This document shows positions 33,356-44,911 of a stretch of DNA of 64,000 bases, in pieces. This stretch comes from Macrolepiota albuminosa (taxonomy: Eukaryota > Basidiomycota > Agaricomycetes > Agaricales > Agaricaceae), in assembly GCA_027475525.1 (NCBI GenBank), contig JAMWFC010000020.1:186001-250000 (forward strand), given 5' to 3'. Position 1 is the stretch's first letter. Every line of letters starts with the position of its first letter. The notes under the pieces were generated by a model that was not told the origin of the DNA, did no database searches, and saw nothing but the letters and a program-made list of their open reading frames with translations. The position numbers and the translations under genes are program-made.

Positions 33356-35064
33356 GGTTGGGGGAAAAAAGCGAAAAAGAAATTTTGCCTTTTAAGACGT
33401 GTTTCAGCCACAGCTGCTGACCAACTCAGCCAAGCCACGATTGGCACTGCCGATCAATTAAGCGCCGGCACGCTTACTTAATTGATGTGGGTGCTTAACG
33501 CCCTTCAACTCCAAATAACGGTCAAGTGCCGCTAACTTGGAGCAATGGGAGTGTGGCTCCCATGTTGTGTCCCCCAGGGACCATCGTACTTCAAACTCGA
33601 GCGTGTTACGCTCAGTCCACCGGTGCCCAATTATGCACTCGACGAACCATTTGTCATCGTCTCGAGCCCCAAAATCATAGGGGCCCGGGGTTGCCCTGTT
33701 AGGGAACAGCGCATCGTCAGACGCGCTGTACGGTCGCAACAGCGACACATGAAACTTAGGAACGATGCGTCGTTCCTGTAATGCCAAAGGCAACTCCAGC
33801 ACGTAGTTGGAGGTACTTGGCTCTGCGTCTAGGACGCGGTATGGGCCTACCCATTTCGGGCAGAGTTTACTTGCCCGTCTCTTTGGGAGCCTCAGATTAC
33901 GCGTTGATAGGTATACCAACGCTCCTACAGCTATTGGCGGGTCTGCTCGCCTACAGTGATTGGCGTTTTTCGCCTGGAAGACTCGCGCCTCTATGATGGC
34001 ATCATGCGCCGCCGCAATGTTCTCCAGGGCCTGCCTGGCGAACTCGACAGCTCCGCGGTGAGCCACTGTGTCAGCACAAACTTTGTGCAGCATGGAGGGC
34101 AAGTACCCTCTGTTGAGTTCAAAGGGCGCATACCCTGTGGTATCCGAGATACTCGCGTTAATCGTGAACTCAGTGAGTGGACACCAGTCCACCCAGTCCC
34201 GTTGGTCCGGGCGAACAACTGCCCTCAAAATCTGACCTATACTGCGGTTAGCCCGCTCTGTCTGCCCATCCGTCTGAGGATGGAAGGACGTCGACATGAG
34301 GAGTCGCGCTCCTAGCAGTTTGTGGAGTTCTCTCCACCATTGAGACGTGAACTTTGAGTCACGATCGCTCACAATGGTGCTAGGCAGCCCATGCAGCCTA
34401 ACGATCTCCCTCAGGTAGATCCACGACAGCTCCTTAGCCGTCAGCGTAGTTCACACCGGTATGAGGTGCACCATGCTCGTCATGCGGCATATGACTACCC
34501 AGAGGTAATCGAACCCTCTGGACTCGGGAAAGGGACCTACGAAGTCCATTCCGATTGAGTCCCAGGGTTTCACCGGCATGGGTAGCTGGTGTAGCTTCCT
34601 GGGAGGGGATCCAGGGGGCAACTTTGCCCTCTGACACGCTGCACATGACGCGCAAAACTTAGTCACTTCTTGGGCCATACGTGGCCACCAGTACCATCTC
34701 CGGATGTAGCCCAACGTCTGGGCGGCACCAAAGTGCCCCACCAGGGCATGGGCCTGGTCCAAGACCCGCGTAACAATGGTACGTGTACGGGGGAGGCATA
34801 CCACTGCCACCCCTTGACGGTTCTCCGTCGTGATGAGTCCACCAGGCTCATGCCTGAACCGAGGATGGTTGTCAGGATTGGCGATTATCTCGGCGAAGAG
34901 AGAATCATCGCCATAATCCTGCACCACCTCCTGCCAGAAGTCGTCATTGCCCAGGCTAGGAGGCTGGGATGAAGGCAATTCGCCTTCGAGCATCTCCGCA
35001 AGCGTAACGGGTACATTGTGGCGCTCGTGCTCCCTAGTGGACGCTGGGTCCACGGCTTCATGCT

Positions 35065-35218
35065 CCTTGAGCAACTGGGCGGCTACATCCCGCTCTTCAC
35101 GCTGCTCTCTGAGGCGAGTGCTTCGCCTCCGTTCATCATCACCTTGAGCAACTGGGCGGCTACATCCCGCTCTTCACGCTGCTCTCTGAGGCGAGTGCTT
35201 CGCCTCCGTTCATCATCA
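35065..35218. repeat. Perfect 77-bp tandem duplication #8
   Basis: Unit begins CCTTGAGCAACTGGGCGG; it lies between RNase H and the HHCC domain of pol and breaks the frame. Confidence 0.95.
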
Positions 35219-35518
35219 CGCATAGCACATACTTCCAGGACATGCTCCCTGAGCTCCTGGTATCGGTGGAGAGGTAAATCCTCTCCATCAGGGTCTATGC
35301 GGCAGTCTGCCTGCACATACTCATGAGGCTCGTGAGCCTCCCCGACTACATCACTCTCAAAGTAGCGTGACAAGCAGTCTGCCACTTTGTTGAGTTCACC
35401 TTTAACATAGGTGATGTTGAACTGGTATCTCGACATGTAGTCTATCCACCATCGCTGACGCGGCGACAAGTTCACCTGAGTTTTAAAGAACTCAAGGGCT
35501 TTGTGGTCCGTTATGATG

Positions 35519-35672
35519 TGGATGGGGTATCCCATCAGCTTATCCTCCCACTTGAGGAGGGCCTCGAGTATGGCAAGAGTTTCCAGCTCATGCACTGGAT
35601 GGGGTATCCCATCAGCTTATCCTCCCACTTGAGGAGGGCCTCGAGTATGGCAAGAGTTTCCAGCTCATGCAC
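35519..35672. repeat. Perfect 77-bp tandem duplication #9
   Basis: Unit begins TGGATGGGGTATCCCATC; it repeats codons of HELETLAILEALL in RNase H and breaks the frame. Confidence 0.95.
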
Positions 35673-38600
35673 CGCATAGTTTTGCTGGGCCGTCGTGAAC
35701 TTCTTTGACATGAACCCTGCTGGGCGGCACGTCTGCCAGCTGCTTCCCTGGCCGTACATGGCTCCGACGCCTGTCTTGGACGCGTCGCAAATGAGCCATA
35801 TTGGCTCGTCCCGTCTAGGGTCGATTGGTCGAATCACCGGAGTCTTCATACAGATCCGTTTGACCATCTCGAAGCACCGCTGGTGCAACGGCCTCCAATT
35901 GAATGGTGATCCGTTCTGCGTCATGGCCATAAGTGGCCCAGTATAGGCTGTGACATTGGGCAAGAAGCTCGATATGTAGTTGACAAGGCCAACGAATCGT
36001 TGGATGTCATTGTAGTTTTGGGGCGTGCGCCACTCCCGAATACGATCGAGCTTGTCCTGATCAGGGTGGATACCCCGCTCATCTATGACATGCCCTAGGC
36101 AGTCTATACTCTGAGCGTAGAGCTCACATTTTTTCCACTTCAAGTACAACTTGTACTTGCGCAGTCGTTCGAATACGACTCTGAGGTGCTGCTCATGCTC
36201 CTCCATGGTATCCGAGTAGATGAATATGTCATCTAAGTAGACGTGCATGAAACGTCCTATTACGTCTCGGAAGATAGAGGTCATTAGCCTCTGGAAAGTT
36301 GCTGGAGCATTGCAGTCTCCAATCTGCATTATATTGCTCGTGAATGTACCCATGATCGACGCAAATACGGTCTTGGGTATGTCCTCGGTGCGAATATGCA
36401 CCTGCTCGTAAGCGTCAGTAAGGTCAATCTTTGAGCGATACTTTGCCCGAGCCACGTCTTCCTGGATCACCTCTTGATCTGGTAAAGGAGTTACATCCTT
36501 TATGGTATTGTCATTGCGCTGACACGCATCAAGAGCTGTTCGAAGGGTTCCATCCTTCTTTGGGATGCACAATAACGGTGCAGCTTGAGCGGTGGTGCAT
36601 GGGGACCACCATTGAGCATTCAAATAGCAATTAGTCTTATCGCGTAGTTGCTCCTGGAGGGCGTGCGGACAGCGCGGCAAGTGGTACTTATACTGCTTGT
36701 TCTCGTCTATGAGATTAATCTCATGGTTCACCTCCTGCCATGGCGGGAGCTCCTCCTTGGTCCCATTGACCATGTCGGCAAATTCTTCTTGCCATTGCTG
36801 ATGCAACCGAGGAATATCTTCTTCACAAAGGCTTGTCGCCTTCTGTTTCCCCTTCATGCGTACTGGGGGAAGTACTTCCACCGTCTCTGAGGGTGGCCGA
36901 GGCGGCGGTGCATACTGCTTGCGCATTGCGAGCACCCGATTGACACTGTCATCAGGTATATGTAGTCTCAGCGGGGCACCCGCTGCCGCTGCCTTATAAG
37001 CCACGAGGCTTCTTCCTTCACATACAAGCGAGTACGCTACGGATACCTCGTCCAGGGCTGGCTGGCGATACGCTGGTTTGACAGTCATCTGTCTCTGGTG
37101 CGCATTTCGCGCACATGTGGCTGCCACCAGCTCGTTCCACTCTTGCGGCATTCGGGGGTCATATGCCCAGTCATACTCCGGTAGGGGGGCTGGTCGCTCC
37201 CATAGGGACCGAGTGTCCCCCTCTTCTGAAGCTTCCGCCTCTCGGATACTGTCTTCCAATTCTTCCAACTTGAATTGTGAGGACGTAGGTGGACATACAT
37301 CCACTGAGTCCTCCCGTCGTCTCACCTTTCGATGGTGTTTGTCTGGAGGCCTTGCGCCTCGAATCTCAGGAGCGATTATTCGCTCGTTGCTCCTCTTGGA
37401 GGCTTGATACTCCTCCTTGCTCATCATTACCACGTTGTGGTCTGCACTCAGTCCAGGCATAGCCTGCACTTCCTCCTCCACATCCTCCACGGCCGGCACT
37501 CTGCGCCGGCCAAGTCATGGAGAGTCCTTGCATTTCTCCGTAGTGCGATGATGTCGCAGACGATTATCAGTGTCGTCTGCTGTAGCTCGTTTGGCTGGGA
37601 TCACTTTCCCATTCACTAGTACCTGACATTGGTCAAAGTCTAGTATGACTTTGTTACGCCGCATGAATGGCGTTCCCAGTATCATATTGTAGCGATCGAA
37701 GTTCGCTACATCCATGTATTCCCGGCTACATGAGCCCGGCATTTGGACATTCACATTTGTCCCATACTGCACCATGGCTCGGCTCCCTACGGTGCCCAGC
37801 TGTAACGCCAATGGCGTATCCAACTCCTGCACGGATATTCCGTACACATGGGCGAACTGGGGCGTTATGCCCGATGTGGTACTCCCAGAGTCCCATAGGG
37901 TCCATGCCTTGTGGCCGTCTACGTCCACATACAAGACCAGGCACTCCTTGTCTGCTTGTTTCAATGTAGGGCGCTGCAAAGTGCCCTCTGCACGACGAAG
38001 GGTCACCTTCTTCATCCGAACTACGTTATTCCGTTTGGGATCATTTGTGGACGGCCAATCCGTCATCGCCGCTAGGCATTCAGAGTCGCTGTCGCAACTG
38101 TAATACTCATTGTCGTAGACGTCGTCATATACGTCGACTGTGACGTACTCCTCCCCCTCCACGACCACACTCTCAGGCTCGGCGCCCGATGCCTCCTCTG
38201 GGGGCTCCTGGTCGTTTGTGGGGTGCTCTGCCTCAGAATCGGCAGATACGTCTCCATCACTCCCACTCGCGGCTGCAGTATGTGCAGCTCGAAGGTGGGC
38301 ACGAGGTGTATACCCCTTCCTCGGGGGTCCTGGCTTCGCAGGGCAGTTGGTAGCGTAGTGGCCTGGTTGGCCACACGCGAAGCAAGTCCCCGACTGCCCC
38401 GGTGGGTTGGCCGGCTTGAAGTCTGGCCTTGGTTTAGGACGTTCGCCGTCTGGCACCCGCTCTGGGCATGGGCGGCTCCGCCCTTGGTTCGCAGCAGGGG
38501 TTCTGCGTACAACAAACCATGTGTTGCGGTCACGGTCCAAATCGGTCTTTTTGGCCAGGAAGGTCCCCACATGCTGACCCTGTGAGGGTGTCCCACCAGG

Positions 38601-40957
38601 CGGTAGTCGCCTGGGTCCCCCTTTGTGCCCACTCCGATGTTCGTAGTGGTTAGCAGTCTTCAGAGACTGCTCATACTGGATGGCATATGCCACAAATTCT
38701 TCCACATTGTTGACTTCTGGGGACAATCCGTCCTCACGTATCAAATAGCGGCGCATATCCGCTGGAATGCCATCCAAGAACGTTTCGAGCATTGTATACC
38801 CGTCCGGGTATACTGCCATGTTCTGGGCATGGTTATTAAGGGTATCATAGAACCCTTGTACTCCCAACTTCTCGGTGTACTTGGCGGACTGGAAGTCCTG
38901 CCTTGCATCCTGGAGCGTTGAGGGGTGTACGAATCGATCGTACAGTCCTGTAAGGACTCCTTTAAACGTCCAGTCATATTGGACACGGTTGACGTGCAGT
39001 ACTGCCCGTCGAAACCAACCCATGGCCTCTCCGGCCAAGAACTCAGGCAGAACGAAGATTCGTTCTCGTTCCATACGGTCACCTCCGTATAAGCACATGG
39101 CAAGATGGGTGCATACATCCATCGCCCAATCTTCCAGGTCGCTAAACTTGGACGCGCCTGTATAGGCGCGAATGTGCCTACTGTCTGCTTTACGCAGCTT
39201 CACTCTGTCTGGTAACCGTAAGGTTACGCCCAGGGCATCATCGACTACTCGATGCAGGCGATCGTGCATGGCTTCACGATGCATTTGAATGGCTTCCCGC
39301 TGACCCGGGGATCTAGTCGCCAAATCAGCGGCATGGGGAAGTGACTTCCCCCGTCCACCTTGCGGAGGACGTCCCGAGCCTCCTCGACTGTGGGCATAAT
39401 TGCCCTCGTCTCGAGGAATTGACCTAGGGCCGTCATCCCGGCCGTTACCAGGGACATCACGTCTCGTGGCGCCATCTCGATCGAGGAAGTCTCCTCGATC
39501 ATGATCGTTGCGCTGCCCTGGACCTGGAGAAGCTTGATTCTCCTGACCCTGCATGACAAATTGACGACGCATCTCATCAATGGGCTTAGTGCCCTCGAAT
39601 ACGATGCCCTGATTGTCGATAAGGGACTGTCCCTTAGTCCTGAGGTTGCCATTGTGCATACGTTGATACGCGACTCTGTCGCTCAACGTTTTGGCCATGG
39701 GCACGCGCGGCATCACAGATGCCTCGCTTTCCACTTTGAGCACAGTGCTATCGTGCCCATCTGGACCTGACATATCTGTCCTACGGTCATGGTTACGCAT
39801 GTGCGGGGGCTCCTCACGCCACCCTTGTCCTGCTGGAGTATAAAAAGTACTCACCGGTCTTACTTCAGGCACTTCTTGCGCCCGTGCTAGTGCCTCCACT
39901 AGCTCGATTCTGACGTCTTGATTGCGTCGTGCCAAGCATTTCTCGGACGTGTGGCTCCAGGGGGTCGAAACCCCCGATTGCCATGTGGCCTTACGCTGCA
40001 CATACATTTGCAGCTCCATAGTGAGCACTCTCACCATCAAATCAGTATATTTCGTACTGAATACATTGGGCACTTCGTGCCCTTGTCACCTAAGTGCTAC
40101 TATATGGGCTGACGCGTAGTGCTCGAGTCGCGCTTGGGTGGTGTATTTCATCACCTCTGGGTGCAAGTCCCAGAACACCCGCAAGCGCACGGTGTACGCG
40201 GTTTTCAGCCGCTGTTCCTCTGCTCCGACGTCGTCGTCACTTGACGACTCCATCACCTCCTCTGGAAGCTCTACAACCTCCGGAGCTTCCTCCACTGCTG
40301 GTGTGCGCGGAAATCGATCTTCCGCACGGTATACTTCAGGCCTTGCAGCCTCCTCCAGTACCTCTTCTAAGCGGGCTTCCGCTACTTTAGAAGGCATTGG
40401 ACCCACTGTGGACCGCCTGGTCCCACTGCTCCGGTTCACAGGGAGGGTTCTCCCAGTCCGTACTGACGACTCAGCGTCTCCTGGGGCGCCATAGGCGCCG
40501 GTTAACTGTCGGCCGTCCTGCGGGGGTCCTTTGGAAGCCAATCGGCTAGACCGTCGCGGTCCTCCTGGCAACTGCGTAACTGGGGGCGTTAATCCCCTGG
40601 GCATCTTGTCTTGGAGGCGTTGCGGACCGTCCTGCTGTGAGCTTTCAGCTCTCTGGGCCTCGCTCTCATTCCTGGCCAGGTCGGTACTCTGACCTCGGTC
40701 TCGAGCCTTGGGTCTTACCTGACCCGCATTGGACGCTGACGTGTCCTGGGTGTCTGCTGGGTCTCCCCGTAGGTCGTGGGCATTTCGCCCGCCGTCAGTG
40801 GGCGCTGCAGGTATGGGATTACTCATCGATCCCCTGTTTGAAATTTGCACGGTGTGGCTGTGCAAGAAGCTCGAGAAGCTGATAGAGTTCTGTCAACGAA
40901 CTCAACGACTGACGTCGGATGCTAGGCAATAGATCCTAGCTGGCGGATTCAAAAAAA

Positions 40958-41193
40958 TGTAACGAAGTTACGAGGGTTAGAGAGCTTAGTGTGCACACAC
41001 AACACTGAATCAGACCAGACCGGTCTATTGGCAATGTAGTATACACAAAAATAAGCTGCTTTGTAAGCAGCTGGTAAACTAATTTATATAGTAATGTAAA
41101 TTAATATTATATTATAATAAATATAATATAATAGTATCTACTATAAAGTAAGTAAAGCTATGTGGCCAACGCCACATAGCAGACTACGCTACA
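40958..41193 (-). repeat. 5' LTR of the 11.5-kb chromovirus
   Basis: 236 bp, TG...CA. About six transitions separate it from the 3' LTR. It is followed in element sense by TTTTTTTGAATCCGCC; no standard TGG-starting primer-binding site is seen. Confidence 0.93.
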
Positions 41194-41836
41194 TGCTCCA
41201 ATGAAGTTGTATGTGCCTCTGCCTATGAGATCTACTGCGTTCTTGGCTAAGCACTGACCTAAAGAGCAAATAGTAAGCGTGAAAGCATGAAAATTACGAA
41301 AACAAGTTAAAGAACAATGCACCACTATAATTGACAAATTGATCAAAATTATTGGCAGCTGTATTGAATACATCCACAAAATCCACTTGGCCTGTCTCAT
41401 TAAATGTCGCTACAGTCAAGGAAATTAGCTCAAGATACATCCAGAAAAAACGAGACATACTTAGATTATCGAAGATATGATTGATCTGGGTATTGAGTCC
41501 ATATTTCTTTGCCAAAGCGCAGATAGGATTGATTGGTCCATTTCCTGTCTGCATCCCATGTATCCAATTGGCCCCAAGCTCAACGACATAGTCACCAAAA
41601 GTTGTGCTCTGCATACAGCCACCGAGCTTGTCCCAGGCTTCTACCAGGACAAAATCATCGATCCCCTGAGCATGGGGTGTGTGCGCAGCGATGACTTCTG
41701 CCATTCCACCTCCTAGGACTAGGACTTTTGTTGTTGAGTTGGCCTGCTGGCGAGGTGGAATGACAGAACTATATATGACACTAGTTGAAAGAAGGCAGAG
41801 AATGAGATGTTTGAGATGGAGACTTGGACGCATCAT
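41194..41836 (-). pseudogene. FAD amine oxidase, N-terminal part (split gene)
   Basis: From the ATG at 41836 a signal peptide (MMRPSLHLKHLILCLL, then STSVIYSS) leads to the dinucleotide-binding fold KVLVLGGGMAEVIAA, where Glu replaces the third Gly expected in GxGxxG, then FVLVEAWDKLGG and YVVELGANWIHGMQTGNGP, typical of polyamine oxidase-like enzymes. Small introns follow. The last readable exon (NAVDLIGRGTYNFIGA) stops at the 5' LTR. Several substitutions at conserved Gly and Arg sites (for example the GG-R of LGGRMQ is GG-C) suggest the gene had decayed. A secreted oxidase of amines is the inferred ancestral role. Confidence 0.82.
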
Positions 41837-41880
41837 GTCTGCTGTTTGCGACTTGGTTATTACTACCACAGCCTAAACTT

Positions 41881-42067
41881 TGCATTGCAGATATTTATCC
41901 CTTTTTTGTGGTTTAAAATTAACTGAGAGCTCTGTGTCCTACTAAAAGCGAATAGATAAGGAGTGTGAACACAGGCATCGCACAAGTTGAGTATGACTAT
42001 GTCTTCTGGAGAAAATCTTCTCTTGTCAACTTAGATCTTCACCCTTGAAAAAATGAATGAAGTCATG
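41881..42067. other. 5' flank of the split amine oxidase
   Basis: AT-rich, no ORF; it ends where dispersed repeat copy B begins. Confidence 0.3.
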
Positions 42068-42221
42068 TTCCGAGGTCTACTTTAGTAGACTGAGGTTTTA
42101 CTACCTGCTTTGGCGCGCATTTTGTCCTCGAAATTTGTGCCCCTTTCCGAGGTCTACTTTAGTAGACTGAGGTTTTACTACCTGCTTTGGCGCGCATTTT
42201 GTCCTCGAAATTTGTGCCCCT
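42068..42221. repeat. Perfect 77-bp tandem duplication #10, at a repeat border
   Basis: The duplicated 77 bp are exactly the first 77 bp of the dispersed repeat. Confidence 0.95.
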
Positions 42222-42955
42222 CATGTGATCTCGGCAATTGCCGTATCTCTTCCTCTACTGGCTATATCCTCAATATTTGCTTCCTTTTGGCTATTTTTAC
42301 TGGCTATTACTACCAGCTATTACTATTATGTCTTCGATATTTGCTTCTTTTTGGCTATTTTTACCAGCTATTTCTACTGGCTATTACTATCATGTCCTCG
42401 ATATTTGCTTCCTTTCGGCTATCTTTACTGGCTATTTCTACTGGCTATTACTATCATGTCCTCAATATTTGCTCCCTTTCGGCTATCTTTACTGGCCATT
42501 ATATTGCTCCTCTTTTCTGCTATCTCTGCTAAGTAATTAATCAATTTTTTTATGTTAAAGGATTATACTTTTATTTTCTATATATCTATATTTTAAGTTG
42601 TTTTTTCTTTTACCAAGTTAAGAGATTCTGTTTGTTTTATATATATATATATTTATGTTTTTTGAATAAGTGTGTATGTTTTTTTTAAATAAGTGTATAT
42701 TTTTTTTTGAATATGTAATTTGTTTCATATTGTTAAATGCCTTGTTTATTATTGTAATTTATTACATCTAGTACCTAGAAAGAGGAGCATGCATGAAAAT
42801 TGTACAATTATGTGAAATTTTTTTTTTGCTCTAGCAGTCATTATTTTCTCTTCATTTATTTTTATCTTTGAAAATTAGAGCACATTGTCTTTGGTATTTA
42901 TAGAACTTTTTGAATTTTTTTTTCTATAAGCTTATATAGATTCAGTTTTCTGTTT
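42068..42955 (+). repeat. Dispersed AT-rich repeat, copy B
   Basis: Second copy of the repeat at 18618-19500, about 85-90 percent similar by eye, with the same start (TTCCGAGGTCTACTTTAG), motif ladder and T-rich units. It carries a 77-bp duplication at its very start. Confidence 0.7.
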
Positions 42956-42974
42956 AATAGAATATGCTTATATA

Positions 42975-43087
42975 AGCTGATACTCCATCAATAGTTTATG
43001 TCAGCTGATGCTCCAGCAATAGTTTATGTAAGCTGTTGCTCTAGCAGTAGTTTATATAAGCTATTGCTTATGTAATAATTTATTGTT
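42975..43087. repeat. 28-bp minisatellite, four units
   Basis: Units start AGCTGATACTCC, AGCTGATGCTCC, AGCTGTTGCTCT and AGCTATTGCTTA at exact 28-bp spacing. Confidence 0.8.
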
Positions 43088-43607
43088 TGATAATCTGTTC
43101 TAAAATTGCATTTTGACATATTGATTGAGTTTATAAATTTGCTTTCTTTTAGCATTTTATACCTAGTTGTCAATCTGCTATGATGCTAAGTGTCATTGAA
43201 TATGAGTTTATAAATTTGCTTTCTTTTAGCATTTTATACCTAGTTGTCAATCTGCTATGATGCTAAGTGTCATTGAATAAAAATTATATATGAGAGTTTT
43301 CAATCTATAACTCCTTTTATTTATGCATATTTAAAGAGTCAACTGTTAATTTTAGTCTCTTATCTACATTAACTGATACACTTAATATATTGAAATAAAT
43401 AATTAGAGAGCTATTAGAAACTGAGAAACTTTAATTAATCATCTTGGATATAAATTATATCTTGTGCTTATATAGCACTAAAAAATATCTACAAGAAGCA
43501 GATTCATTTCTCATTTTTAGCATAGTTTGTTGTAGTACTCAAACTATTTCTGTTTACAAGCTATAAATATGAAGCCACAATTGCAGAGAGATACATCTGT
43601 TTCTGTA
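43088..43607. other. AT-rich non-coding stretch
   Basis: It contains a 77-bp duplication (43126-43279). No ORF or recognisable element. Confidence 0.4.
43126..43279. repeat. Perfect 77-bp tandem duplication #11
   Basis: Unit begins TGAGTTTATAAATTTGC. Confidence 0.95.
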
Positions 43608-43836
43608 TACAGTGGCTTAAAAAACTGTCCCAATGTTTTATACTTTTTGAAAGATGATATTGGCATGAAGGATGAGAAGTACCTAAAATCCTAATTAAAT
43701 CATGTAAAATACTATGGCATCGTAGCTACAAAATGAATCTAGGTTTATGTAATTGAGATCAAAAGTAATAGAGCAATAGCTATTTTAAAATATTCATTCA
43801 TTGAGACAGTTTTTTGAGCATCTCTAATTTTAGTAT

Positions 43837-44911
43837 CTAGTACTTTGTATGTCCTCCATTTGCCTTGATAACTGCTTGAATCCTTCTAAGCATGCTTTTT
43901 ATTAGTCTTTGGCATACCTCTGGTGGTATTTCATCCCACTTATTTGCAACCCTCTTCTATAATTCATGCATATTATTTAAGTTGCTCCTTGAGGTACTCC
44001 TAGAGATGTTCAAGGGTTGAGATCAGGGGATTGGGCTGGCCACCAAAGGACATCAAAGTTGTTGTCCTCAAACCACTTGTCAGCCCTCTTGGAGTTGTGT
44101 TTGGAGTCATTGTTCTGTTGAAAGTAGCGGGCACCCTTCTCCATCTCCAACTTCTTAAAGCTCTCTTTTGCTCTATTATCTAAAATTTCACAGTACTGCT
44201 CTGCATTTATGATCTCCACCACTTCCACAAGCTTTTCTACCCCATTTCAACCCATACAGCCCCATACCATGAGATTATTCCCTCCTCTATGCTTCACAGT
44301 AGATGTAGTTGTTTGGTCTGAAATGCCTTCTCCTCATAGCTTCCACACATACTACTTTTCATCTGATCCAATCCTGTTAATCTTTGTCTCATCTGTTCAC
44401 AACACCATTTTCCAGTCCTCTATAGTCCAGTTCTGATGCTCCTGAGCCCATTTAAGCCATAGTTATTGATGTCTAGCTTTGAGCATAGGAACTTCTCTCT
44501 TGGTAGCAGACCAATACTCCTCCTTCTTCAACACATCCCAGACAGTCTGAGAAGAGACAAGGTTAGAAATGATGTTGTTGATAAAATTGGTGGCCTGGAC
44601 AGCTGTATCAAGTCTCCCAGTTGAGATTTGTTGAACAATAGCCTGTTTATGTTGTTGATAAAATTGGTGGCCTGGACAGCTGTATCAAGTCTCCCAGTTG
44701 AGATTTGTTGAACAATAGCCTGTTTATCACATGGAGGAAGCTTAGCAGGATGGCCTCCAGGATGATTTTCCTTGTCCATCTCCAACTCTCTACTAATCCT
44801 CCCAATATTAGACTTCTCTAGACCAGTTTGAGCCCCAATCTGATGCAGAGAATACCCTTGAGCAAGAAGAGAAGCAACAGTAGAGTGTTGTGCAGGAGGA
44901 ATAAGTTTCAT
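43837..44911 (-). pseudogene. Tc1-type transposase (inactivated)
   Basis: It starts MKLIPPAQHSTVASLLAQGY with helix-turn-helix motifs (SLHQIGAQTGLEKSNIGRI), then catalytic parts VLWTDETKINRIGSD (first Asp), QQNNDSKHNSKRA (second Asp) and WWPAQSPDLNPLN (third acidic residue), ending GGHTKY-stop. Several in-frame stops and a 77-bp duplication near ATNFINN interrupt it. The family inserts by cut-and-paste at TA. This copy cannot make a full enzyme. Confidence 0.88.
44572..44725. repeat. Perfect 77-bp tandem duplication #12
   Basis: Unit begins ATGTTGTTGATAAAATTGG; it lies in the transposase pseudogene. Confidence 0.95.

Larger units (their letters stand above)
33458..40826 (-). pseudogene. Gag-protease-RT-RNaseH-integrase-chromodomain polyprotein, nearly intact
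   Basis: One frame from the ATG at 40826: gag; CCHC knuckle CFACGQPGHYATNC; aspartic protease WDSGSTTSG; RT with SKIDLTDAYEQV and VYLDDIFIYSD; RNase H (ICDASKTGVGAM, ETLAILEALLKWE); HHCC (ALVGHFGAAQTL ... CASCAACQRAK); integrase with GMDFVGPF, SDRDSKFTSQWW and QTDGQTERANRS, so all three D,D,E residues remain; GPY/F (WVGPYRVLD); chromodomain (WFVECIIGHRW ... GDTTWEPHS). Only three TGA codons interrupt it (40088, 37517, 34453), each where CGA fits, plus duplications at 35065 and 35519. Without them it would be about 2,400 residues. gag and pol thus share a frame with no shift site. Confidence 0.9.
29697..41193 (-). mobile_element. 11.5-kb chromodomain Ty3/gypsy retrotransposon with third ORF, inserted in an amine oxidase gene
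   Basis: Bounded by two 236-bp LTRs (29697-29932 and 40958-41193), each TG...CA in element sense, differing at about six sites, all transitions. Element sense is the minus strand: 5' LTR on the right, leader 40957-40827, gag-pol 40826-33458, third ORF 33355-29978, polypurine tract (TTGGGGGGTG) against the 3' LTR. Flanking pentamers CGTTC (left) and TGCTC (right) differ by two C/T changes and may be a decayed target-site duplication. It carries four 77-bp duplications. Confidence 0.92.
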
